Positions 9,361-18,652 of a stretch of 64,000 bases of DNA are shown piece after piece. Source of the stretch: Kofleriaceae bacterium. Its GTDB lineage: Bacteria > Myxococcota_A > Polyangia > Haliangiales > Haliangiaceae. Positions within the stretch are counted from its first letter, which is position 1. The number at the start of each line of letters is the position of its first letter. Both the position numbers and the translations under genes were made by a program. The notes beneath the pieces are model-generated. The model did not search any database. It saw nothing but the letters and a program-made list of their open reading frames with translations, and was not told where the DNA came from. The stretch is taken from assembly GCA_024762925.1 (NCBI GenBank), contig JANTGM010000019.1:1-64000 (forward strand). The letters are read 5' to 3'.

Positions 9361-10068
9361 GTGTTGGCCAGCAACGCAACGAAAGGACTCTTGCCGCTCC
9401 CATCTGTAGGACGCTCGCTCGTTCGTGGAATGCTTGTTGTGGGATTGCTAGCTGGCTGTGGACCTGCAAGTGCTTCTCCCGAAGCAGCGCTACACAGCTA
9501 TGCTCAGGCATTGCGTGAAGGCAAGGTGGGGCAGGCCTATGGCCTGATGTCTGCGGAGTTTCGCGCGAAGCACAGTCGCGAGGAATTCGCAGCCATGATT
9601 CGCAACAACAAAGCGGAGGCGGAACAAACAGCTGAGCGACTGTCTGTTGAAGAGGGCTCCGTTGCGATTCGTGCAGAGCTCAAGTACGGCTATGACGAGA
9701 CGTTGCAGCTTCGCAAAGAGGCTGGTTCCTGGAAGATTGCCACAAATCCATTGATGTTCTATAGCCAGGCAACCCCACGTGACACGGTGCGCTCGTTTGT
9801 CCGTGCCTACACACTCAAGCGATGGGACGTCATGTTGCGTTTTGTGCCCGCTAAGTACCGCGAGAACATGACTGTTGCGATGGTAGAGAAGCAGTTTGAT
9901 GGCCCCCGCAAAGACGAGATGCGGGAGATGATGGAGACTGTGCGCGTAAACCTAAACGCACCAACCTCTGACACCCAGTCCGAGAATCAAGCTAGGCTCC
10001 GATATGGGGAAACGTACGAGGTAGAGCTCGTACGTGAGCAGGGCGTGTGGAAGATCAAGCGTCTATAG
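9361..10068 (+). CDS. Lipoprotein with two NTF2-like (DUF4878-type) domains
   Basis: A 235-residue protein from GTG 9361, one base after the MFS stop. A basic N-terminus and a short hydrophobic segment end in the lipobox LLAGC. Two tandem copies of the same fold follow. Each opens with SPEAALHSYAQAL- or TPRDTVRSFVRAY-like helices and ends with a strand carrying G.WKI, the pattern of small NTF2-like lipoprotein domains. ATG 9430 is too close to the lipobox to give a proper n-region. Function unknown; ligand binding or a scaffold role in the periplasm is possible. Confidence 0.65.
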   Translation: MLASNATKGLLPLPSVGRSLVRGMLVVGLLAGCGPASASPEAALHSYAQALREGKVGQAYGLMSAEFRAKHSREEFAAMIRNNKAEAEQTAERLSVEEGSVAIRAELKYGYDETLQLRKEAGSWKIATNPLMFYSQATPRDTVRSFVRAYTLKRWDVMLRFVPAKYRENMTVAMVEKQFDGPRKDEMREMMETVRVNLNAPTSDTQSENQARLRYGETYEVELVREQGVWKIKRL

Positions 10069-10557
10069 CGCCTCATGATTCTTTTTTCCTGCGTCGAATT
10101 GGCTTCAAGGTGACATGTGGATCAGAGGTCTTGTGACCTCGCTCTGTGGCCCAATCCGGGCCCTGGGTGTGCACATCCGTCACGCATAGGTAAATGCATA
10201 ATAATCCTTGATTAAATGGGGATCTTGGCAAAGAACATGGGCCTGCTTCTTGGGGTTGCCATCTCCCTATGTCATGATCAGATTGTTCTCATGAAACAGC
10301 GAGGGCAGAGTTCGCCACTCATATCAGCAACTTGAGTATTCAAAGATCCCGGTCAGATTTAGGGCCCGGCTCTTGCACACTAAGAGGGAAAGCACCATTC
10401 GGGCCCTGCATATTCAGAACATCCCGTTTGTGCCGAACAAGGATATTGAGGACAGAAACTTCGAATCGAATCGCCTCCCTATCCGTCTCAACTACAAACA
10501 ACAACCGCATCCTCACTTAACCCAAATCGCAACCTGACAACTCAAAGGTGAACGCCA
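10069..10557. other. Non-coding region with several short hairpins
   Basis: Nearly 490 bases without a credible gene (the open frame at 10332-10520 has no protein-like features). It holds GAGGTC-TTGT-GACCTC (10125-10140), GGCCC-AATCC-GGGCC near 10149-10163, and the nested element at 10362-10406 described separately. A weak promoter-like pair, TTGAGT (10333) and CAGATT 16 bases later, could start a transcript near 10361 leading to the small ORF at 10558. Confidence 0.4.
10362..10406 (+). ncRNA. Candidate structured leader of the small ORF
   Basis: An outer stem GGGCCCG (10362-10368) / CGGGCCC (10400-10406) encloses an inner hairpin CTCTT-GCACACT-AAGAG (10370-10386). The element lies about 150 bases upstream of the 58-residue ORF. 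It may be a leader structure or small RNA; no known riboswitch class is recognised. Confidence 0.3.
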
Positions 10558-10734
10558 ATGCTTGAACCATGGATCATCGAAGAAATTCGCCGTCGCGAGG
10601 ACGAGAGGAATCGCGAGAGGGATGCACGTCGTATTCAACTACCGCTCTATGATGAGCAACGAGGTGATGAGACCCCTGCGCTTAAGGAAAAAGAAGAGCA
10701 GCCATCCCGCGGCGTCGTCGTAATCGATCTCTAA
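10558..10734 (+). CDS. Small Arg/Glu-rich protein of 58 residues
   Basis: The frame starts at ATG 10558 with AAAGGTG eight bases upstream. It opens with MLEPWIIEEIRRREDERN, continues as a strongly charged helix, then a short IQLPLYDE segment, and closes with RGVVVIDL. From memory this matches a small protein seen in Myxococcota and other phyla: an ExxIIExIRRRExE head, a PL.. middle and an RGVxxIDF-type tail. No function is known to me. A strong intrinsic terminator follows 55 bases after the stop, which supports a real transcription unit. It is short, so the call rests on the RBS, terminator and remembered similarity. Confidence 0.65.
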   Translation: MLEPWIIEEIRRREDERNRERDARRIQLPLYDEQRGDETPALKEKEEQPSRGVVVIDL

Positions 10735-10748
10735 TCCCCATCCAACCA

Positions 10749-10815
10749 CTTTCACTTGTGAAAGCGCCCCCTCACGCTGGGGGGAAAGAGGCTCTCCGCT
10801 AGGAGGGCCTTTTTT
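10749..10815 (+). terminator. Intrinsic terminator with two preceding hairpins
   Basis: GGCTCTCC-GCTA-GGAGGGCC (10790-10809) followed by TTTTTT (10810-10815) is a textbook rho-independent terminator with an 8-bp stem. It is preceded by CTTTCAC-TT-GTGAAAG (10749-10764) and a CCCCC/GGGGG hairpin (10767-10783). It ends the transcript of the 58-residue ORF. Confidence 0.85.
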
Positions 10816-10914
10816 GATCGTCTGGATAGGTTGCGTTGGCACGTGGGCTCCCTGAGAAGAACCCCAAGATTCGAATCGGGCCCTTGCTTGCAACTGCTGC
10901 AACGAACGCCGTTG

Positions 10915-11098
10915 CTAGTGTCTAGTTCATTGACATTGGCCATCAGAAACGAAGAGAGTTCGTTTGCTGGCAAGGCGCGAAGGGAGCTTGCTGGGGCAAG
11001 TGACCGATCAAGCAACGATGAGTGTTGGCTCGTCAACGTGTCCAGCGGCGAGAAGACGTGTGAGCACGCTCAATCTCTTTGAATCACAGCTAGCTAGT
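10915..11098 (-). repeat. Inverted copy of the repeat found at 1-291
   Basis: Read on the minus strand, this stretch aligns with 86-283. It begins ACTAGCTAG, then shares GCTCAC.CGTCTTCTCGCC, then CTTGCCCCAGCAA, then CGCCTTGCCAGCAAACGA, and ends at ACACTAG (10915-10921). It lacks a short internal segment of the plus-strand copy. The remaining bases of 10816-10914 hold nothing I recognise; the TTCGAAT at about 10870 is not flanked by a tRNA T-stem. The repeat just touches the 3' end of the barrel gene at 11094. Confidence 0.6.
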
Positions 11099-11684
11099 AT
11101 GTGTACCGCATGTGGGCCGAAACACTAACGGTATGCATCCGCGCAAACTCCGTGAGATTATTCCACTCGCCTCCCAGCCCAAAGGCGTAGTGACGATTCT
11201 GTAATTGATACTCAAGCCCGCCACCCGCGCCAATTGTGGGAGTGAAGCGCTCACCCGGCTCGAGAATGTCGACAGTCTCCAGGACGTTTGTCGAAACCAT
11301 TGTGTAGCCCAGGCTGCCTTCCGCAAAAACAGCGACCGGACCAATCGAGAGGCTCAGTCGCGCTTCGCCTGCGCCACCATAGAACTGGGTGTACTCACCT
11401 TGAGGAGGACGCGGCAACACAACTTCGTGGCTGGCGATATCAAGTCGGCCTCCAACGCTAAACCACGAGAAGAGGTCGGTTCCCACGCGCAGAGCGAACT
11501 TCGGCCCTTCGTTCGTCCGCCGCTTGGTCTTCCCGACCATCTTCTGGCCACCAACGCTTACCTGGGCGTATGGACCAACCGAGACAGGGCGATCCTCTGC
11601 ATGGGCGGGCAAGGCAAGCGCCGATGCGGCGCCCAGGCTCAAAGCGAGCAGGGCACTACGTACAATTCGTAGCCGACAAAGCAT
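11094..11684 (-). CDS. NfsH/GltH-like outer-membrane beta-barrel protein
   Basis: A 196-residue protein with a signal peptide (cleavage near PAHAEDRP) and a glycine/aromatic alternating mature part (VGPYAQVSVGG, GGAGEARLSLSIG) ending in HMRYTY with a terminal Tyr, typical of a small outer-membrane barrel. It is last in a ten-gene minus-strand operon. The equivalent place in the Myxococcus nfs and glt operons is held by the barrel protein NfsH/GltH, after the AgmX-type protein NfsG/GltG. ATG 11684 is chosen over TTG 11690. Family assignment rests mainly on position and fold; direct similarity was not tested. Confidence 0.6.
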   Translation of the reverse strand: MLCRLRIVRSALLALSLGAASALALPAHAEDRPVSVGPYAQVSVGGQKMVGKTKRRTNEGPKFALRVGTDLFSWFSVGGRLDIASHEVVLPRPPQGEYTQFYGGAGEARLSLSIGPVAVFAEGSLGYTMVSTNVLETVDILEPGERFTPTIGAGGGLEYQLQNRHYAFGLGGEWNNLTEFARMHTVSVSAHMRYTY

Positions 11685-11699
11685 AGACAAACTATAACG

Positions 11700-12518
11700 C
11701 TATGGAGCTTCTTCTTCTGGCGGCGGCGGAACAAAGTCGACAGGCTCGAAGACCGTGAGTTCATCAGCGAGGGCAGCAAGGCCTTCATCGTGAACCAGAT
11801 TGGGCCGAACATGAGAACGAGCACGTAGCGCGTACGCCATGGAAACCCGTCGATTGGTCGTGAGGGCCAAATCCAAGCGAATGAGGCTCGCAAACGCCTT
11901 CGAGGGGATTGCCGTTCCGCCTTCAACCGCGATCTCATCGATGCCGTCATGACTTTCAAGCATGGCTGCAAACGGATTGAGTGCGCCACGGGTAATGAGC
12001 TCCAAATCTAGGGACGCTTCACGAATTTGATCTTCGCGAAACACGCCGCTCAAGGTTCCCCCTGCCGGCACAATGAGCGGAATGTCCCCAGCCAGAGGGG
12101 GGGGCGTTGGCTCTTCCTCTGGATCAACGACGAAGCTTGCAGGAACGTAGGCAAAGTACTCGTTGGCTCCGGTGATGAGAATGCGGACCTGCGCGTCATT
12201 CTCTTCATCGAGATTGGTGATCGTCCATTCGAGTGAGAGGTCGATGTCATCGATGCTGACGAAGGGCACATCAACACCGAGTTCTGCTGCCAATGCAGCG
12301 CGCTCCGTGGCCTCGTCCTCCTCTTCCAATCGCACAGGGAGCAGGAGTTGCACTGGCGGAACTGGCGGTGCCTCATCATCAACGACAGGTGTGGCGATGA
12401 TCGGCTCATCGGGAAAGACGTATCTAGGATCTTCGGCACAGCCTGTGAGAACCGCAGCCACCAAGATTCCGCCAAGTGGCAGAACAGTGAAAGCCGTGTG
12501 TGTGTTTGATGTTCTCAT
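11700..12518 (-). CDS. Lipoprotein of the Nfs/Glt-like operon, no nfs counterpart
   Basis: A 272-residue protein with a signal sequence ending in the lipobox VLTGC. The mature part has Pro/Glu-rich stretches (residues ~45-65 and the C-terminal PPPPEEEAP) around an Ig-like, beta-rich middle with phrases such as LSLEWTITNLDEENDAQV and IVPAGGTLSG. It lies 36 bases after the NfsG/GltG-like gene and about 15 bases before the NfsH/GltH-like gene. The M. xanthus nfs operon, as I recall it, has no gene here; an outer-membrane lipoprotein (GltK) exists in the gliding system, but equivalence is speculation. Probably anchored in the outer membrane. Confidence 0.6.
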   Translation of the reverse strand: MRTSNTHTAFTVLPLGGILVAAVLTGCAEDPRYVFPDEPIIATPVVDDEAPPVPPVQLLLPVRLEEEDEATERAALAAELGVDVPFVSIDDIDLSLEWTITNLDEENDAQVRILITGANEYFAYVPASFVVDPEEEPTPPPLAGDIPLIVPAGGTLSGVFREDQIREASLDLELITRGALNPFAAMLESHDGIDEIAVEGGTAIPSKAFASLIRLDLALTTNRRVSMAYALRARSHVRPNLVHDEGLAALADELTVFEPVDFVPPPPEEEAP

Positions 12519-12554
12519 GGGAGATCCTCGTATGTTGGGTACCTAGTGTTGCGC

Positions 12555-13973
12555 CTATTTCTGACCAAAGATGAAGGGGAAGTTAACCGTAGCGCTGCCT
12601 CCGCCCTTTGGAGATGGGAACTTCATTCGGCTAACCTCGCGAACAACACAGTCCTCAACTCGCCCATTGCGCATTGTGGTGCTTCGAACTTGCGGCCGTT
12701 GCACTGTGCCAGAGCTATCGATCTTCCACTTGACGACTACCTTGCCGCCAAGCCCTTTGTTGCGCTGCAGCTCGCGTGAATAACACGACTGAATTGCGCG
12801 AGCGCGAGTTCTCACGACCTTCATGATTTGGTCTTGTGTGAGGCCGCCAAGGCTTCCAGAGGGCTTGTTCAGCTTGACCTTGATGGCGACTTCCTTGACG
12901 CCCTTGCCACCAGGAGTGCCCTTCGCAGCCCGCTTGCCGCCCGTGTTGAGCTTTCCTTGTGTGCGCACGTCGGCATGGGCGCTTCCATCGCCACCAGTTC
13001 CTTTGCCGGTGCCCTTCGTGAGTGTTCCGGTGCCTTTGCCAGGTCCAACCCCTGTGCCCGAGCCGTCACCAAAGCCCATTGCTGAGCCGTCATTTCGCGG
13101 GCCGCTTAGACGCGCCAGAGCTGTTCCCAACTTCTTGTCAAAGCCTCCTCGGTTGCGCACTTTCTCAAACGCGTCGCGACTCTTTTTGTTGAGCAGTCCA
13201 ACCTGGATCTTCTCAGGCAGTGCCTCGTCTGGCTCACCTTTGTCTGGTGCCTCGTCACGCTGTCGCTCTTTTTTGCCCTCACCGCCACTCTTGCCTGCTG
13301 AGCCAACAGTGGAAGCGGGCTTTGCTTTCTCTTCACCAGTTTCTGTGCCCGCCTTGACCTCTTCAGGCTGCATCTCGATAACGGGGGCTGGGCGGTTGAT
13401 AAGGTAGTTTGCAACCAGATCGCGTCGACCAGGCCAGAGAAACCCCTGCCCAAGGGGCTCGTGAATGGCCAAGGCGTAGATTAGAAAGAAGCCAACTAAG
13501 ACGACCGCAAAGGCAAATGCCGGTAAGAGAAGTTCTGTGTCGCGAACGATCGGACTTCGGGGGAGCTCGGGACTCTTCTTAATGAACTGAAAGAAGATAC
13601 TGTGGTCACCAGAAGAATCCAGGTGAATGACGCCGAAATCGCCCGCTGCAATGCTCTGTCCTCGAAAGCCGCCAGGTTCTGCCGTTCCTGAGCCCATCGC
13701 CCCAACGAAATCTTTGACTTGCTGCTTTGACTTGCCCAGCTCAACTTCGCCACTCATGCCAGAGCCTAGGGTCATGACATAGCCGCGAGCTCCCGGCCGA
13801 AAAATGGCAAAGTCATCTGGCAGGCCAAGGTCTGGCGTGACGATTGTTGCGGTGCCCGTGGTTCCAAGGGTGACTTCCTGAGCCTCCCCGAAAACGGTGT
13901 CTGACATGACTTCGTCACGCCAGATGTAACTAACCCGAAGAACAGGCGCGCCTACTGGGGTAGGTTCGCTCAT
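12555..13973 (-). CDS. NfsG/GltG-like energy-transducing protein with AgmX/PglI C-terminal domain
   Basis: A 472-residue inner-membrane protein. Residues 1-135 form a cytoplasmic beta-rich, FHA-like domain (VFGEAQEVTLG, LPDDFAIFRPG, YVMTLG). One membrane segment lies at about 146-170. A long Lys/Pro/Gly-rich periplasmic linker (GKGTGTLTKGTGKG) leads to an AgmX/PglI C-terminal domain at about 370-472: RARAIQSCYSRELQ, KIDSSGTV and a second Cys in VEDCVV. In Myxococcus such TonB-like proteins link the proton-driven AglRQS motor to outer-membrane components. The ATG overlaps the preceding stop as ATGA. No motor genes are visible in this window. Confidence 0.78.
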   Translation of the reverse strand: MSEPTPVGAPVLRVSYIWRDEVMSDTVFGEAQEVTLGTTGTATIVTPDLGLPDDFAIFRPGARGYVMTLGSGMSGEVELGKSKQQVKDFVGAMGSGTAEPGGFRGQSIAAGDFGVIHLDSSGDHSIFFQFIKKSPELPRSPIVRDTELLLPAFAFAVVLVGFFLIYALAIHEPLGQGFLWPGRRDLVANYLINRPAPVIEMQPEEVKAGTETGEEKAKPASTVGSAGKSGGEGKKERQRDEAPDKGEPDEALPEKIQVGLLNKKSRDAFEKVRNRGGFDKKLGTALARLSGPRNDGSAMGFGDGSGTGVGPGKGTGTLTKGTGKGTGGDGSAHADVRTQGKLNTGGKRAAKGTPGGKGVKEVAIKVKLNKPSGSLGGLTQDQIMKVVRTRARAIQSCYSRELQRNKGLGGKVVVKWKIDSSGTVQRPQVRSTTMRNGRVEDCVVREVSRMKFPSPKGGGSATVNFPFIFGQK

Positions 13974-14368
13974 AGACCCTCCTCCGAGATGGAGCGGACC
14001 ATTTCTGGAACGAAGGAACGCCGCCGCAATGAGGCACGGTGGAGTTCCTCACTCGCTCGGTCGAGAAAGTAGAGGAGTTGAGGCGTGCGCATGCTGGCGC
14101 CGAGATTGAGGCCGGTGAAGTCGAAGACTTGGTTCTTGCCTCCGCTCTTGTTCTTGCTTTCCTTCACCGAAGCCACGGCCCGGGTCTTCCTATCCTTGCC
14201 CCTGCGACGCTTCCGACGTTGCGCATCAGAAACCGAAGGTGCAGCAATCATCATTGCGATGAACACGACAAGTACAGTGTGAGGGCGCAAGCGTGCACTC
14301 CGACCTACCTTGCTCACTACATGATAGGGGGCGCTACCCACCCGCATCCGATTTTCGAGGGGGCTCAT
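13970..14368 (-). CDS. NfsF/GltF-position small secreted protein
   Basis: A 132-residue protein with a signal or anchor segment at about residues 30-48 (VLVVFIAMMIAAPSVSDAQ), then a very basic stretch (RRKRRRGKDRKTR) and a C-terminal region with LLYFLDRASEELHRASLRRRSFVPEMVRS. Its start overlaps the preceding gene and its stop overlaps the next, both as ATGA, so it is a real operon member. It holds the place of nfsF/gltF between the TPR lipoprotein and the AgmX-type protein. No domain is recognised. The FVPEMVRSI helix ending recalls a peptide meant for docking, which is only an impression. Confidence 0.65.
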   Translation of the reverse strand: MSPLENRMRVGSAPYHVVSKVGRSARLRPHTVLVVFIAMMIAAPSVSDAQRRKRRRGKDRKTRAVASVKESKNKSGGKNQVFDFTGLNLGASMRTPQLLYFLDRASEELHRASLRRRSFVPEMVRSISEEGL

Positions 14369-15522
14369 TCCCCCAGCTCCTTTCGTAGTTCCACAGCTTC
14401 CTTACGCTTGGAGTGCTTCGACGAACTGCCCTGCAGGTACCGGTCCAACGCTGCGATCGCCTTGTCGTCATCCATCACAAAATCCATTTCTAAGATTGCC
14501 AGATTAAAGAGGGCGTCGGACCGCACTCGCTTGCGGCTTGCAGGGTTGTTGGCCACAGCATTCCATGTTTTCCGCGCTGCATCGTGCTCTCCTGCGCCGC
14601 GCTGGGCAACACCCAAAGCAACGCGCACATCTTGGTCGCTCGGCACGATTGCAGCGATGGCTTCTAGTTCCAACTTTGCCCCCTGGTAGTCGCCTGCATC
14701 GAGCAGGACGTTTGCTTTGTTGAAACGCGTATCTATGTAGTTTGGGTCTAAATCTGCGGCCTTGTCGAAATAGGAAAACGCCAGCTGGTCATCGCCTTCA
14801 CCCATCGCTACTAAGGCCAGCGCGTTGTAGATTGCCGGATCTTTGTCATTGATCGCCATCGCCTTCCCCAGTACGAGTTTTGCGAGCTCGTCGCGCCCTT
14901 GCGCGAGATAGATAAGCCCTAGCTCCACCATGATTGGGGCACTTGCGCCTCCAACCCGCAGTCCTTCGCGAAGCAGGTCGAGCCCGTCTTCGTAGTCTCC
15001 ACTTGCCCGCAACAGAGATGCCGCGCGGGCATACGAATCGACCGAACTAGGCTCGAGCTCGATGAGTTTGCGGTAGGCCTTGGCTGCCTTCTTGTTGTTA
15101 CCACTGAGCCTGTAGGCTTCTGCTTGGCCAGCCATTGCAGCACGATGAGTCGGGTTGATTTTAAGAGTTTTACCGAATGCCTCAGCCGCCCCTTCAACTT
15201 CTCCCTCTGCTAACAGAAGCGCGCCTAGGTTGTGCCACGCTTCCCAGAGGTTTTCATCAAGCTCCAACGCGTTCCTAAAGCGCTTCATCGCCTTCTCGTG
15301 GGCGTTGGGCCCACCAAGCTTTAAGGCGCGTAGGGCCGAGTCAAACTGCCGCAGTGCCCGAGGGTTCACAGGTGGCAGTTTTGGAGCCTCCTTTGCTCCC
15401 TTTCCAACGCTTCGGCTCTGACTTCCACCACAGGCGGCGAAGCTTCCACTCGTGAGTAGAAGAGCCACCCCGAGAGCCAGGGCCGGTGACGAGACAAGGT
15501 TTCGGAGCCGCTTGCTAGTCAT
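14365..15522 (-). CDS. NfsE/GltE-like TPR lipoprotein
   Basis: A 385-residue protein. The N-terminal hydrophobic segment ends in SFAAC (lipobox), followed by GGSQ. From about residue 55 to the end come some nine tetratricopeptide repeats ([42 protein letters not shown] and others). ATG 15522 gives the signal peptide and overlaps the upstream stop by 8 bases; the open frame extends further upstream without meaning. Position, TPR content and lipid anchor match NfsE/GltE (AglT), an outer-membrane lipoprotein of the Myxococcus sporulation and gliding complexes. Confidence 0.75.
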   Translation of the reverse strand: MTSKRLRNLVSSPALALGVALLLTSGSFAACGGSQSRSVGKGAKEAPKLPPVNPRALRQFDSALRALKLGGPNAHEKAMKRFRNALELDENLWEAWHNLGALLLAEGEVEGAAEAFGKTLKINPTHRAAMAGQAEAYRLSGNNKKAAKAYRKLIELEPSSVDSYARAASLLRASGDYEDGLDLLREGLRVGGASAPIMVELGLIYLAQGRDELAKLVLGKAMAINDKDPAIYNALALVAMGEGDDQLAFSYFDKAADLDPNYIDTRFNKANVLLDAGDYQGAKLELEAIAAIVPSDQDVRVALGVAQRGAGEHDAARKTWNAVANNPASRKRVRSDALFNLAILEMDFVMDDDKAIAALDRYLQGSSSKHSKRKEAVELRKELGE

Positions 15523-18500
15523 CGCGAACCACCTCCCGCATGAGGTCGATCGACGGAGTTCGATCACCGAGTCGCATGGGCTCCCTCGCTTCCTTGGAGG
15601 GTGGGAACTGGCTCGCCGCCATGCGTCCCAGCGCCGACCGCAGCTTCTTGGTGTAGTCATTGTAGACCTTGAGGTCGATAGCCTTCTTGTAGCCCGTGGT
15701 GTAGAGGTCGATTGCGCGCTCTTCGATGGTGATGACCTCATTGTCCAAAGCGTCGCGATACATCTGCGCTTCGTCTTCGCTCAAGCCATTGGGCGTTGGG
15801 GCTTCTCGCAGTGATGTTGCGAATTCTTCCATTACGGATCCGATGCGGTAGAGGGCCGCGGTCGACCACGATGGATCGCCAAATTCCACGACGTCGAGAT
15901 AGATGAGGGAGGCTTTCTCGAGCAGCCGCATTTTTTGCTTTAGTGCGTTGTCGAGTTTGCGCGGCTTTACATCAAGCGAGACTCGGTCGTACTGGCGGTA
16001 GAGAAGCTCGCCTTGGTAGTAGCGAGCCTCGGCAGCAAAGCCTCGGTTGCGCTTCGCTGAGTCCCCTTTGAGCCTCTTAAACGCCTTTAGAGTCGCTTCT
16101 AGTTGTTTGTTGGCGCGCTTGTACTGCCCCAGTTTGTAGGCGGCGCGCCCTGCGTGTGCGAGGGCCTCGATCTGATGCGCATCACCATTGTACTTGCGCA
16201 AGTACTCCTGATACGCCTTCTCGGCTTTACCATCCTGGCCTGCCGCCTCGTAGACAACAGCGACTCGGAAGGCAACTTCCGCTGCGTCCTTCTTGGTGTT
16301 GCGAAAGCGCTTTGCATAGGCTTGGTAGTGCGCGATTGCCCGCTTGTTTTGCCCAAGCGCCTGTCGGAGAACTCCGGCATTGAAGAGGGCGTCGGCGCCC
16401 TTCTTGCTCTTCGGGAACTTCTCCGTAGTTAGCTCATATGCTTCGGCAGCGCGTTCAAAGTAGGCCATCGATTCGTAGACCACGCCCGCGGTAAACGCTG
16501 CCTCCAAAGCTAGCTTATGCTTAGGATAGCGATCCACAACGCTTAGATAGGTGTCTGCTGCTTGTTCTGGACGTTTCGCCTTCTCGAGCAAGACGGCAGC
16601 ATTGAATGTGGATTGTGGCGCAAGTTCGTGGTCTGGGAACTCTTTGGGCACTCGTAGGTAGAAGCCTGCTGCCTTCACAAAATCCCCAGTCTCAGCATAT
16701 TTCTCACCCGACTTGCCAATCGATTCAACAATGAGGCGGTCAAGTCGGTCTTGTTGTTCCGGCGACTGGAAGCCCTTTGCGTCGCGCAACTTGCGAGCCC
16801 AGTCCTCAATATTCTCGTAGTCTTCTCCTTTGTTGAGCGCGTCGAGAATGCGATCGCCTGCTGCACCCGCGTTTGGATGATTGGGGTACTTGGTGACAAT
16901 GAGGCCAAAGCGCTTGATGGCTTCGTCATAGTCGGCGTAGTCATAGAAGAGCTGGCCATTTTCGTAGATCACGCCAACCAGCTCTGGATCCGCTGGGAAG
17001 AGAGTCGCATAGAGGTCCGTGGCTTCGGCGAACTTGCGATCAACGGGGAGGAGTTCGCGTTGCTTGGTCGTGTCAACAGAAGCGGGCCGAGCCTTGCGAT
17101 AGGCGGCCATTGCTTTCAGCAGCGCATCCTTGTGCCACTTGCCAACCGGGGAAGACTTGCCGACCGCCAGGTACTCATCGCCTGCAGCTTCAAGCTTCCC
17201 CAGCTTAAAGAAGAGGATCTCCGCGTGGAGGAAACGTACCTCGGTAGCGCGCTTGTGATCAGAAAAACTCTCAAGGTAGAAGCCGTACGTGTCGGCTGCC
17301 TGCGCATACACTTTCTTGTCTGGTTGGCCTTGGCTGCGTTCAAGGGCCTGGGCCTCAGCGTGAAACCCCTTGGCCATTGTGCGGACCAAGCGCTCGGACG
17401 ATTCGTATGAGCGCTTGACAGTCTTCTTGTGCTGAGAGTTCTCCTTCGCCCATGCGCTGCCAGGCTTGTAGTCTTCGACCAAGATTTTGATTTCGGCCAT
17501 CGCTTTTGGGCGATCGAGACTCTCAAGATATGCATCGACGATCTGGCGCTGATACGCAGCAGCTTTGATGCTGCTTGGATTCTCCTCAATGAGAAAGCGA
17601 TATGCTTCGATGGAGCGCTCGTAGTCGCCCTGGGTGAAGAAGACTTCGGCTAGGCGCACGATAACGGACTTGGAATACCGCTCACCGCCAATGGAGGCCA
17701 AGAACGCAAAGACGTCCGCTGCCTTGATATTTGGGTCTTCGGTGAATACCAGGACGAGGTAGTCGAGGGCCTCGTCGCGTAGCTGCGATCTGCGCTTCCT
17801 CTCTCGCTCTGTGCCGCTGCGTTCGGCTTCTGCGGCTAGGTCCAAGACCAACTTGAAGCGCTTGGCGGCTTGGTCGGTATCGCCTAACTTCCAATCGCAC
17901 CACGCGGTCTTGAAGAGAGCGAGATCGTAGCTCTCAGAGTCAGGGCGGGAAAGGACCTGGCTATATGCCTCACGTGCTTCGCTCCACTTTCCAGCCGAGA
18001 AAAAGTGCTCGCCGATCATGAGCCACGACTCGCCGTAGAGCGGGGATGTAGGGTAGTTCTGCACAACCTTCGCAAAGAACTGAAGGGCCTCTTCTCGGCG
18101 GCCATCCTCTTGCGAGGCAAAGCCCACGAGATACAAGACGAGGTCTGTTCGGCGGAATTTCGGGTGGTCTGCAAGCAGCGTGCGATAGAGCTCCTCGCTC
18201 TCCTTGAAGGACAGTGTAGGTTCCTTCTTGGGCTTCTTGCAGTCATCCTTGTCCTGGCGACATTTTTCGAGCGCGCGGTCATGACGCTCCATGTCAACGA
18301 GGTATTGCCGTCGGCTGTCCTCCCAGAGCAACTCTGCAAGCTTGAAAAGGCCTTCGGCGCGACCGTCACCTGTCGGTTCGGACTTCAGAAATTCTCTGAG
18401 TAGCCCGATCGCTTCATCGCGCTTGGCATCAACCTTCTTCTCGACCTTTAGAAGCCGCTTGCGCAGTATCTTAGGGAGTCTTGGGGCCTCTGGAACGGGG

Positions 18501-18652
18501 GGGCGCTTGCGGACATAGAGATCGCCTGCAGCACTCTTGTCGAGGCGAACTTCGTTGAGTTCTTGCGCGGAAACACCACCGGCGAGTCCGAGAAGAGTGC
18601 TTCCAGCCACGAAGGTGGAGAGAGCGATTGCTAGTGTACTTGCTCGTCTCAC
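15515..18652 (-). CDS. NfsD/GltD-like large periplasmic TPR protein
   Basis: A 1045-residue protein with a signal peptide (cleavage near GVSAQ) followed almost entirely by TPR-like helical hairpins of the YbgF/BamD type, with repeated phrases such as [23 protein letters not shown]. It starts at GTG 18652, which overlaps the preceding TGA as GTGA; a TTG at 18658 is the alternative. In size (over 1000 residues), repeat content and position it corresponds to NfsD/GltD, the large periplasmic scaffold in the Myxococcus machines. It is one of the longest genes in the window and leaves no gap to its neighbours. Confidence 0.78.
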   Translation of the reverse strand: MRRASTLAIALSTFVAGSTLLGLAGGVSAQELNEVRLDKSAAGDLYVRKRPPVPEAPRLPKILRKRLLKVEKKVDAKRDEAIGLLREFLKSEPTGDGRAEGLFKLAELLWEDSRRQYLVDMERHDRALEKCRQDKDDCKKPKKEPTLSFKESEELYRTLLADHPKFRRTDLVLYLVGFASQEDGRREEALQFFAKVVQNYPTSPLYGESWLMIGEHFFSAGKWSEAREAYSQVLSRPDSESYDLALFKTAWCDWKLGDTDQAAKRFKLVLDLAAEAERSGTERERKRRSQLRDEALDYLVLVFTEDPNIKAADVFAFLASIGGERYSKSVIVRLAEVFFTQGDYERSIEAYRFLIEENPSSIKAAAYQRQIVDAYLESLDRPKAMAEIKILVEDYKPGSAWAKENSQHKKTVKRSYESSERLVRTMAKGFHAEAQALERSQGQPDKKVYAQAADTYGFYLESFSDHKRATEVRFLHAEILFFKLGKLEAAGDEYLAVGKSSPVGKWHKDALLKAMAAYRKARPASVDTTKQRELLPVDRKFAEATDLYATLFPADPELVGVIYENGQLFYDYADYDEAIKRFGLIVTKYPNHPNAGAAGDRILDALNKGEDYENIEDWARKLRDAKGFQSPEQQDRLDRLIVESIGKSGEKYAETGDFVKAAGFYLRVPKEFPDHELAPQSTFNAAVLLEKAKRPEQAADTYLSVVDRYPKHKLALEAAFTAGVVYESMAYFERAAEAYELTTEKFPKSKKGADALFNAGVLRQALGQNKRAIAHYQAYAKRFRNTKKDAAEVAFRVAVVYEAAGQDGKAEKAYQEYLRKYNGDAHQIEALAHAGRAAYKLGQYKRANKQLEATLKAFKRLKGDSAKRNRGFAAEARYYQGELLYRQYDRVSLDVKPRKLDNALKQKMRLLEKASLIYLDVVEFGDPSWSTAALYRIGSVMEEFATSLREAPTPNGLSEDEAQMYRDALDNEVITIEERAIDLYTTGYKKAIDLKVYNDYTKKLRSALGRMAASQFPPSKEAREPMRLGDRTPSIDLMREVVRDD

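Noticed and set aside
10069-10090. T-run (TTTTTT at about 10082) after the NTF2-like lipoprotein gene as a terminator
   Set aside because: Only a three-base-pair stem precedes the run, too weak for an intrinsic terminator.
10862-10885. GATTCGAATC resembling a tRNA T-loop
   Set aside because: The flanking five bases do not pair as a T-stem on either strand and no acceptor, D or anticodon arm can be built around it.
16751-17410. 219-residue plus-strand frame inside the NfsD/GltD-like gene
   Set aside because: Lies wholly antisense to a well-supported TPR gene and has no signal, domain or Shine-Dalgarno; it is a shadow of GC-rich coding.
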